47,423 nt of DNA from Lingula anatina (taxonomy: Eukaryota; Brachiopoda; Lingulata; Lingulida; Lingulidae), in NCBI RefSeq assembly GCF_001039355.2, contig NW_019774881.1:17903-65325 (forward strand), read 5' to 3'. The position numbers and the translations under genes are program-made. Shown one piece after another: positions 11,227 to 20,033 of the stretch (the first letter of the stretch is position 1; each line of letters opens with the position of its first letter). Below the pieces are notes generated by a model. That model saw only the letters and a list, made by a program, of their open reading frames with translations. It was not told the origin of the DNA and did not search any database.

Positions 11227-13903
11227 ATGGCTGATGTTGTCCCGATTTCCTTTACGCGACGATTGAGCGTGAGCGCGGACGATGTTTCATCTAAAGGGAA
11301 AGTTGGTCCCTCTCTCCCAAATGTTGACAGTGGAATAAATCTACATTCACAAAATGGCAGTTACACCTCGCTGGACACTATGTCACGTGTTTCAAGCTCC
11401 GTAAGTCTCGACCAACAGGTCCCAGATTGTGACGGGATGTTTCACTGCTCCCCTGCTGATGATGGGTACTCCACCGTTGATGACGACGCCGCCAGTATGA
11501 CGTCAGGCAGTGACAGCGAAAGCGGCATTGACAGCACTCCACAAAGTGCAGTAAACACACTCCAAAAACACTCCAAAAATAAACAGCCAGCCTCAAAGAA
11601 AAATGTGGATTTCTCTAATCCCAAAGATGGTAAGACTTGTACCAGCTACTGGTATATTAATGAAGATGATTAAAAAACCCAGTAAAGAAATAATTCCAAT
11701 ATAATATCAATACTGTGGTTATATCAAATTCATACAGCTTTATCTTTAAGATTTTAGAGGAGGCATCTTACATGTATGTCAACAATGGTTTTTCTAAATA
11801 CGACCACAGCAGAATAGGAAAATATGTATTTTCCGAAATATCCCATACTTTAAAAGTGAATCATTTGTCATATACGTAAGAGGTATTAACAAACCTATCG
11901 CTGCAAACATTCTACGCATCTTACAAGATATTTTTTCTGCATTCAGAACTGATCAGGAAGTTGAAAGAGCAATACAAAGCCGACTCCCCTAATGCCACCA
12001 GGGCCGAGCTTCAAGTGGAGCAGAACCAGATGCATGCTGGCGTCCATCTATCCACAAAAACTCTATCCTTAAAAGGAGAAGGTCTATCAGAAGAAAGCAA
12101 AGATAGCATCACCTCCGTATTTTCAGAAGAAAATGAGAAAAACGCAAGAACCTACATCACGACAGGCGGTAATGAACTACCTCCACAAGGAGACCTCCCA
12201 GAAGGAAAATCACCACTTCAAGGGGCAATTGACACAGGGATTACTCATAAACCAATGAAGACAGGGAAACAGAGGTTCAGGTGGAACCTTATATTTAACC
12301 TTCTCTTCTGGATCATCGTCCCAATGCCTGTGTGGGTGCCGTTTGTGTCACAGACCGTCGCCTGGTACTTAATTCCTGCTGTCCAGGCTGTATTTGTCTT
12401 CATGTGGGTAGTCGTGGTTACCTTGGCTTGCAAGAACATGATTGTCCTTTACTTGTAAGTATTGGCTCCTGAATGAACTCTGTATCATAAAAGATATTCA
12501 AAAAACAATGACGAAATATTATTATTATTATTTTTTTTTTTTTTTTTGTAATTCTTGTGGACTCAAATGCATGAACTAATATATGTTAATAATGTTATTG
12601 CCATAATAATCTAGGATTCATTTTCTCATCTTTCAATTTTAGGAACAAAAATAAAGATTTCCGAGAAGACTACCCCGACTACACTGACATCCGCCACCTG
12701 GTGGCCATCAGCTGTTACAAGGAACCAGTAGAACTGATTGCAAGAAGCGTTCAAACTTTAGCAGACCAGACCGAAGTCGGGCGCATCTCCATGGTGATTT
12801 CTTTTGAAGAAAAGACACCGGAAGTGCAAACAAAATGCGATAAACTCCGTGAAATTTTTAAGGATGCTGGTTTCGAGCGTCTAATCTTCACCATACACCC
12901 CTTTGGTCTTCCAAATGAGATCCCTGGAAAGTGCTCTAATGCCAATCACGGCCTCCGCCAGGCGACGCAGGTAATGCAAGAGGAGCTTGGGGCATACTTC
13001 GATGCTGAAAAGATTATCGTGACCACTTGTGATGCCGACTCATACTTCCACCCTAGCTACATTGCAGCTCTGACTTCCAAGTTCATGAAAGAAAAGACCC
13101 CCCATGGAGTCGTATTCCAGGCACCCTTGTTCTACAACTGGGGATTGGATGGAAGTAGCTTTGTCACCCGTGTCACCGGTCTTCTCCGTACCACTCTCAT
13201 GATGGGGGCTCTCATCCCATTCAACATCAATTCCATGAGCATTTTCTCCTTTTCCCTGCGGCTGTGTATTGATGGAAACTTTGTTCACCCCGCCTACCAG
13301 ATGGACGACATCATTTGCCTGATCCGATGGATGGGCGTTACTCGTCGCCGCATCCGTACTCCGATGATCCCGGTCCCCGTCATCAGCGGACCCACATCCG
13401 GTGAGACCGTGGAGTTGGAAGTGGCTGAATGGGCGCGTCAAGCCAGAAGATGGACCATTGGTGCCGCTGAAGTCTTCCACTACTACGTTATTAAAGCCGG
13501 TCGCATGCCTTTCTGGCCTGCCTTCTCCTGGGGTCTTTGTTTCCTTTCATATTACGGCATCCTACTCTGCTCGGGAGGTTTGTACGGTATATCTGCCGGT
13601 TTGTCTATGGCTTTCCTGGTGAAAGACGCACCGTTCTACATTAACTACGCGATGTACGGTTTAGCAGGGCTCCAGCAACTCGCCTTTTTGGGGGTTTTCA
13701 TGATGGACGTTTTCGGACCAAGATTGATGAAGGTCAAAGAGCATATTAGTTTCGTTCGTAACTTTCTTCATTTTCTCCTCACCCCGCTGGTGCTACTAGG
13801 GTACTCCTTAGTGGAGTTCTACGCCCTGCACGAAGTTGCTATCAGAGGAAAAGAAGTCTGCAAACATGGCGCCTCGAAGAAGAGTGCGCTGGGAAATGTT
13901 TAA
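11227..13903 (+). CDS. Gene A: polytopic GT2-family glycosyltransferase, long subtype (723 aa, 3 exons)
   Basis: Coding exons are 11227-11629, 11947-12454 and 12643-13903. Phases match (2172 nt in total) and every junction is GT-AG. The start ATG has an A at -3 and a G at +4. Residues 1-240 form a polar, Ser/Asp-rich tail with RRLS at 11-14 and an SDSE cluster near 95-98. Hydrophobic helices lie at about 247-268 and 272-298. The catalytic domain starts near 324, with GKCSNANHGL at 399-408, DAD at 434-436 (metal/nucleotide-sugar DxD), MDD at 524-526 (the position of the base aspartate in TED/GDD-type enzymes) and QARRW at 570-574 (QxxRW). Further helices lie at about 595-613, 617-630, 635-658 and 675-699. 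The family pattern predicts a membrane enzyme polymerising sugar from UDP-sugar and possibly exporting the chain; substrate and product are unknown. It is not a clear chitin, cellulose or hyaluronan synthase. B, C and D are its paralogues. Confidence 0.92.
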
Positions 13904-15076
13904 GTGATATTTTTGTACAGACCTCAAAAGGTTCTCGTAAAAAATAAAAAAACAGCTAGGTATTCTTACTTCGGGGGAACCACGCTTGCAAGGTTCACGC
14001 TTAGGGGATTTGCACACCAGATGTTGGTACTCACTTGCTGTTCTCAACTGTCACAGTTCCGGTACGTCAAAACTGTTTCGTTAATACAACGTACTGAATT
14101 CTATCTAACAAAGGCCAGCTGGTTGATAACTGCATGTTTAGCAAATATTCTCCTTACAGTTGAGAAATGTAAGCATAATAACCAAAGACATATCTTTGAA
14201 TACCAAATAAGAATAAGAATTCATGTGACCCTGCTAGTGGGCAATCATCTTATCAGTTTAAGCTTTTAAAGTGATATTTTATCAATAATGATGCTGTCTC
14301 GTATCTATTTGAAAAATCCTCGTATTGCATATAACAGGACTTCAATAATGTTTCTTTGATGCCAAGAGTGGTTTCAGTGGAATGGACCCTGGTTATCGTC
14401 AATTTGTGAGGTCAGAGTGAAAGCTTTATACTGAATAGACGTAAAATCGTGGCGCTATATATAGGTAATGGTAGATGATGTATTTATTCAGCTTAATGTT
14501 GTTGAAGCAGTATTTTAGTGTCGCATGTTTTATTTAAAACTTTGGACTTCTTGTCTCTTGTGTTTTGTAAGACATTGTTCTGAACAGTTCAACTAAGATT
14601 TACTGTCTCTTTTGATGTATATTTTAATGTATTCAAATACAAATGTACATGTTTATTTTTTCATAAAAGTACTTTAAGCTTTTAAAATAGACATCTCTTT
14701 AACTGTAAATTGGAATGTCATTGTTAATTATCTCCAGTTCATTGTCTCGTATTTAATTATTTATTAGAAACTCATTCCGTGCAATATATTCAAGAAGTAT
14801 GTTGTAGTAGTTTTCATATAAAATGCATTCCATCTCATTATGTGAGGGATATTACGGTGTACTAAAATGAATTAAGGTTTACTCCAAGTGAAAAATATCT
14901 CTATAAAAAGAATTGTTTTCTGTTATCGTATTGTTAAAGCTTTATGTTATAATATCGTTTTTACATTTAGGCTTCTGGTAAGCGACTGGTTGTTTGGTGC
15001 CTGGCTCGCTTGTCATAGTTGTTTTAACGATAGATTTGTTGTATCATAATTGTATATATGCATATGTTAATTTATT

Positions 15077-15082
15077 AATAAA
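15077..15082 (+). other. Putative polyadenylation signal of gene A
   Basis: AATAAA lies about 1.17 kb after the stop and is retained at the matching place in gene C (35675-35680) within well-conserved flank. A nearer AATAAA at 13943 is not conserved in C. This implies a 3'UTR of about 1.2 kb. Confidence 0.45.
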
Positions 15083-15551
15083 AAATATACAAATTTAAAC
15101 AAACTGAATCTATTTCAAACTTTATCTATTTTTACGTAATAACGACGAAGAATTAACACATTAATAAGAGCTCAGACAAATTATTATTTAGTTGAGCTCA
15201 CACAAAAGAACCATTTTCGGACAAACTTTTCCCTTTCTTGAACACGCTAATGTTCGCAACAGAAACGTTCTTATTATTTTCGTTGTCGTTGTTGTCTTCT
15301 GACAGTTCAGTAGACTTCAGCGGTTTAATGATGATCCATTTTTAGTTTACAATTACGTTATTTGACCAGAAATGGTACAAAAACATTGAATCCAAGTGCA
15401 AAGATGAGTCGAGACATAATTCATGAGATGGAAAATTGTTCTTTTTTCCTTGGGGTGAATAAGATATAGGATTTATACAGTATAAATTTGTGTTACATTT
15501 AAATTTGCTTCGCGATAATATTCAACGACGCAAACAACATTAACACAATCA

Positions 15552-15770
15552 CTGATGAAAAAATGATGCACTCATTTTCCAAGATGACATCGACGTCCCT
15601 CTTGCCCTTTAAGAACACACAATGTTTGTTTAAATTATTTCAATGCAGAATGGAATCAACAAAGAAACTTTCAGAAAACTGTTCGATTTCCATTGTTCTG
15701 ACACTCTTCCACAAAACTGATGTTTGTTCATGTTCGAAGGGAGACTGTGTGTAAGACGTCGCTTATTTTA
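15552..15770 (+). repeat. Flank repeat element, copy 1 downstream of A
   Basis: GATGCACTCA followed by a segment ending near GACTGTGTGTAAGACG is repeated about 528 bp further on (16091-16310). Shared landmarks are AAGATGACR, the AATGYAGAATGRA..TCAACAAAGAA-like stretch, TTCCATTGTT and ACACT. The pair is also present downstream of C (36152-36350 and 36677-36990), so the internal duplication predates the A/C split. Confidence 0.6.
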
Positions 15771-16090
15771 TATCGTTAATTGCATTCATTAGCGCAAAGA
15801 TTACATCGTTTGTTATTTTGATAAACGAACGTACACAAATCAAGGTGTGTCAACCCCTTTGTATTTATTGGTTATTTAGCACTTAAATGTCCAATTTTTT
15901 CTCTCAGGGTAGCTGCGATAATCTTACTACATGTTATGTATGCTATGTGGCATTTTATATATGCAGAAAAACAATTGTTTTTGAATATCCTATATCTAGC
16001 AATTTTTTAACATTCACAAAAATACATTTAACAGATTATCTCAATTTTAAATTATTTATCCTTAATCTGTTTACAATTTTAGAGTTTTCA

Positions 16091-16400
16091 TGATGCACTC
16101 AGTTAACAAGATGACGCCCCCATTCTCTTTAAAACACGTTTGTTTTAATTATGTCAATGTAGAATGAACTTCACAAAGAAGCTTGGAGCAAGCTGTGTGC
16201 TCGATTTCCATTGTTTGGACACTCCCGTACGAAACTGGTGTTGGTACGAAGGGAAATTGTTTGTAAGACGACGCACAAAGTGGTTTGTGGCTAACTTATC
16301 AGCCTGTAAGCGTGTCCGTTCACACTTCGGTTGTTGTGGTCACTGGAGACGTCAAAAAGCATGTTAATTTCCTTGTGCTAATCAGATTTTTATCTGCTCC
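16091..16400 (+). repeat. Flank repeat element, copy 2, with 67-codon Cys-rich open frame
   Basis: This is the second copy of the element at 15552. It contains an ATG-started 67-codon frame (16164-16367) with seven cysteines, rich in Arg/Lys and Trp, with no signal peptide. The counterpart downstream of C (36751-36954) is intact. It differs by four residues and by about eight bases, of which more change the protein than not, as expected of drift. I favour a non-coding repeat over a small peptide gene. Confidence 0.5.
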
Positions 16401-17285
16401 GGGTACACGTGTCCGAAAGTGAGAGTTTAACCCGAATGGCTTGTATTGAAACAAGTGCCCTCTCCTCATATGGTGTAATATATTTCAAAGTTGATAATCT
16501 TTTAGTATGCTATTTATACTTAATGGCCGACTGCAGATATTCAAATGTAAATTCTCTTCACATGCTTCAACATTCAAACATATGGCAACAGACTTCCATA
16601 AAGAGAGACAATAATTCATAAATACATCATCTAATTTGGAAGAACTCTGCGATTTGTAAATATGTGAACACGTTTCTTTATACCTGTCAATGGCTGACTG
16701 TCAGAGATGAAGATCTCGATATCAAGTCAATAATTATTATGGCGTTTTTTTTTTTTTTTTTTTTTTTTTGTTTTACACGAGGTTAATAATGCAATATGCA
16801 TGATTATTGGATTGAAGGAAAGATCACATATTAGTATATCAGTACCCTAAATAAAAAGGAAATGATAATCTCTTTTGTTTCGTCCACATTGCAATTGACT
16901 TTAAATATTCTCTATCAACATCAGTTTTTACGTTTAAAATCCTCTATCAACATCAGTTTTTACATTTAAAAATTGCCAAGGATATATTAAACAAAGTGCC
17001 TCAATTTGAAATTATATATTCTACATCTCTTCACACTTTAGACCCTATAGACGACTGTTATGAAGTCAACCGTACAAGTTTGATTGAAAGGAAGCAAAGA
17101 TGCGTCTTTACCTATCTTTCTTAAAATATAGATAATGGTATTTAGAATGACAAACAAAATGTGAAGTAAAATGCAAATTTTTTAAAAGTTGCCATAAAAT
17201 ATTTCACATCATGATTGAATATAGCGTCTGCAATTATACTTACATATAAACTTAGAAGGGTAAATTTTTAAAAAATTCATACAGT

Positions 17286-17450
17286 CGTGTAAGGTTCCGT
17301 CGATTGTATAATTAAGCCGTATGCATTATCAGCAGCCCGTGACAGGTAAGGACATGTTCGTTCAAGTGATAACCTCACCTCCCATGGTGTCATTACCTGA
17401 GGACAGGTGAATGTATACGTCCGTTACAAAACCCTTTTATTATTGAACTC
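17286..17450 (+). promoter_or_regulatory. Conserved upstream block U1 (gene B copy)
   Basis: About 150 bp nearly identical in four places: here, 24881-25040 (C), 37891-38036 (D) and 44730-44886 (E). The core reads CAGCAGCCCGTGACAGGTA, then ATGTTCG, GATAACCTCACCTCCC, then CATTACCTGAGGACAGGTGA. The last part pairs an ACCTG and a CAGGTG half (E-box type) in inverted orientation. It is better conserved than the DNA on either side in the B and D copies. A regulatory role is inferred; shared descent alone could also explain part of it. Confidence 0.45.
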
Positions 17451-17649
17451 GTTTTGTCTATCTCTTCGTTCTCTAAGTTACAATTCACGTCTCGTTTTAC
17501 CTCGTTATAGAAACAATGTCAATGAGTAGCGCGCATAAGTAAGGGCGAGAGCTGTGGGCGAGAGATATGGGCGTGTGTGTGTGTTTGTGTGTTTTTATAT
17601 ATGTATTTAAAATAATTAAGGCGAATAGTTTTCAAGATTACCCATATCA

Positions 17650-17885
17650 TATGAACAAAATTACGTTTTAAACTGGTCCTGATCCGTCAATTTGTTGAGG
17701 CACGCGTCTTTCAGGTCACTAATAGACTCGGAGACTCACGAGGACTGTTATCATCATGTTTACACGTACATGTAGTATACCACCTACGAGACACCTTCTT
17801 CCAGCATTACTGACCCCTGGATGTCGCTGCCGAGAGTACTCGAGAGATGACGACCGTGATAAGCCTCTATAAGCACGTCAGTTTT
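17650..17885 (+). promoter_or_regulatory. Conserved upstream block U2 (gene B copy)
   Basis: It aligns with 8345-8585 (A), 25672-25905 (C) and 45322-45550 (E), including TTACTGACCCCTGGATGTC and CTCGAGAGATGACRACC. Here it no longer leads into a leader exon. The homology to the A flank ends near 18185, where BEL/Pao sequence begins. Confidence 0.45.
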
Positions 17886-18189
17886 CTCACATACACCGTG
17901 GAATTTTTTAAAAGTCAGTTTTTAATTGTTGACGGGAGGAGTCTGTCTTTATTATGTCTATATCTTAGCCAGCGGTCGATTTGTGAAAAATTGCGGAAAG
18001 GGGAGGGGGGGTTACAAAAATGACATTTTTGGATAGATAAATCAATAAAATAAATAGATGGAAAAAAATACCTAAATTTTGCTACTGTCTGCCATTTCTT
18101 TCATAATTTAATGCATAGGTTTGTTAATTTTTATTACCACAAGGCATTTGGATGCAACTTGAGTTTTCCATATCCTTATAAAAGATCAG

Positions 18190-19322
18190 AGGGCCACTCG
18201 AAGGATATTTAGACAGATATTAAAAGAGCGTTTTGGGAATATACATTTAGTTGCTAACTCTTTGGTTGGCAATCGTAGACATGGGAAAGCAACGCAAGAC
18301 AATTGACATGAATTGCAGAAGAGTTACCAATTGCGAGTCTGACATTGGAAAATATATCTGAAGGGTGAAATATAAAATCAGAAAGTCATCATTGATAAAG
18401 TACATAAAAATAGTAATTAATCTGTGAAGGGTTGAAAAAAGAAGACACTCAAAATAAGAAATGGCGACGGAATTTGTCATTTGTCCAATTCGCAGACTAT
18501 ATGACTTTGTCAGCCAAGGTCGCTAACCATCCGGTGTACGGAGACCAATGTTGGCCCAAACGGATCGGTTTTTCTTCCACGTTTGCATGCGCTACTCAAA
18601 ATGAAACTCCGTCGAACACGATTAACCGCATTGTGTTCCTATTTTGTCAATAAAATCACAAGTCGTGATAATTATCAGTGTGATAATTTCAAGAAAATGG
18701 AGGTATCGGCGCAAATCGCGTTAATTAAGAGACGCAAGCTGTGTCTCAATTGCTTAGACGCAGGACATTTCTTCGATAGCTGTACTAAGCTGTCCATGTG
18801 CAGAGTGACCGGTTGTGTAGATAAGCACTCTAGATTATTTCACATCACCGATCTGGCCCCGTAACTCGAAAGTATCGCGCATTGCGAACGAGCGCAAGCG
18901 TCTGGATACCATAACTCGCCCATACTCGTCCCATGAAATACATTGCTGCCTCTATGTGATATCGCTATTCGCAATGCGCGGGGCCCAGGTCGTGAGATCT
19001 TCGACCGTGATAATGCTGTTTGGCCTAATAAGGCCGCGAGTTTTTCAGCCGCGTCAAATAGCGGTGTTCTTTCAGCACCGCTCTGTGAGAGTTTGCGCAT
19101 TGTTACAGTTAGAGTAAATAACAAGACAAAAGGACTCGCGATTTTGGATAGCGGGTCAGTGTCTTCTTCCATATCACTGCACTTGACCTCTTTTCTTTGC
19201 TTTGATACAAAAAATAAAGGTCAGAGTCGGCTACGACAACTTCAAGTTTATTAGGTCGACTGTTTGTTTGACTTGACGTGTCTTTTTGCAACGACACTTC
19301 GAAGACATACAGCCTGTTTTTC
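18190..19322 (+). mobile_element. BEL/Pao retrotransposon gag-protease fragment upstream of gene B (decayed)
   Basis: Frames interrupted by stops and shifts carry, in order: a gag piece of the DUF1759 type (about 18200-18300, ILKERFGNIHLVANSL; about 18475-18545, a SFVQFADYM..AKVANHPVYG stretch); a zinc knuckle at about 18745-18795 (CLNCLDAGHFFDSC) followed by a C..GC..H..LFH segment; and a retropepsin-like core at about 19090-19190 (VNNKTKGLAILDSGS, with the catalytic DSG). No reverse transcriptase, integrase or LTR is seen. It abuts the remaining half of coding exon 1 of gene B. D carries a related fragment (38486-39061), so the insertion or replacement predates the B/D duplication. Confidence 0.8.
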
Positions 19323-19324
19323 TG

Positions 19325-19900
19325 ATGTCGGGGAGTGACAGCGAAAGCGGCATTGACAGCACTCCACAAAGTGCGGTAAACACACTCCAAAAGCACTCCA
19401 AAAATAAACAGCCAGTCTCAAAGAAAAATATGGATTTCTCTAATCCCAAAGAAGGTAAGGTATCCCAGTCACTGGTATCTGAATGACAATTATTAAAATA
19501 AGTTTTGCTAACAGTATTGAACACTCCAGTAGCGAAGGTGATACAGCTCTTCCGTAAGATGTTATTTTGTTGGTCGTGTGACCATTCCCATATATGGAAT
19601 TCATTGGTAATTCGGGACGCATGGAGGCGGTCGTGTAGAGCACGTGACATTTTGATTGCAACTGATGAATACAAATGTTTTGTCGTTTTGATAATTTTTT
19701 ACACAAATCCACATACTTTTATTCAACTGGAAAATAAGATTTTGGATGGTAATTCGGCAAGAATTTATAAGTTATGTGGATATAATTCCCTTGTTTACCC
19801 TTATGATGTCGTGGCGGTGGCCGCCGTTTTGGAATTTTAAGCTGTGCATATCGTTATTTGAATGAAAATGAAATTACGGTGAAAAGTAGTGTTTTATCCA

Positions 19901-19959
<59 letters not shown>

Positions 19960-19961
19960 CT

Positions 19962-20033
<72 letters not shown>

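Larger units (their letters stand above)
13904..17450 (+). repeat. 3' flank of gene A, duplicated downstream of gene C
   Basis: The 3.5 kb after the stop of A aligns colinearly with 34474-38040 after the stop of C. Landmarks shared at high identity are the GTGATATTTTTGTACAGACC start, the polyA region, a poly-T tract (16747-16769 versus 37337-37363) and the U1 block at the end. The C copy has small indels, for example extra sequence near 34966-35090. The homology shows that A and C, flanks included, come from one segmental duplication. No independent gene is supported in it. Confidence 0.85.

Noticed and set aside
13040-13480. Long antisense open frame across exon 3 of A (and equivalents at 21729-22082, 22209-22565, 33610-33858, 42548-42955, 43082-43438)
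   Set aside because: It overlaps a well-supported GT2 domain, shows no domain of its own, and is present only because exon 3 is conserved.
11227-13903. Identification as chitin synthase or hyaluronan synthase
   Set aside because: DxD and QxxRW are shared, but the surrounding signature segments of those families are absent and the helix layout is only generally similar.
13904-14269. Open frame starting right after the stop of gene A
   Set aside because: It lies in the 3'UTR. The C counterpart (34474-34668) stops early, so the frame is not conserved.
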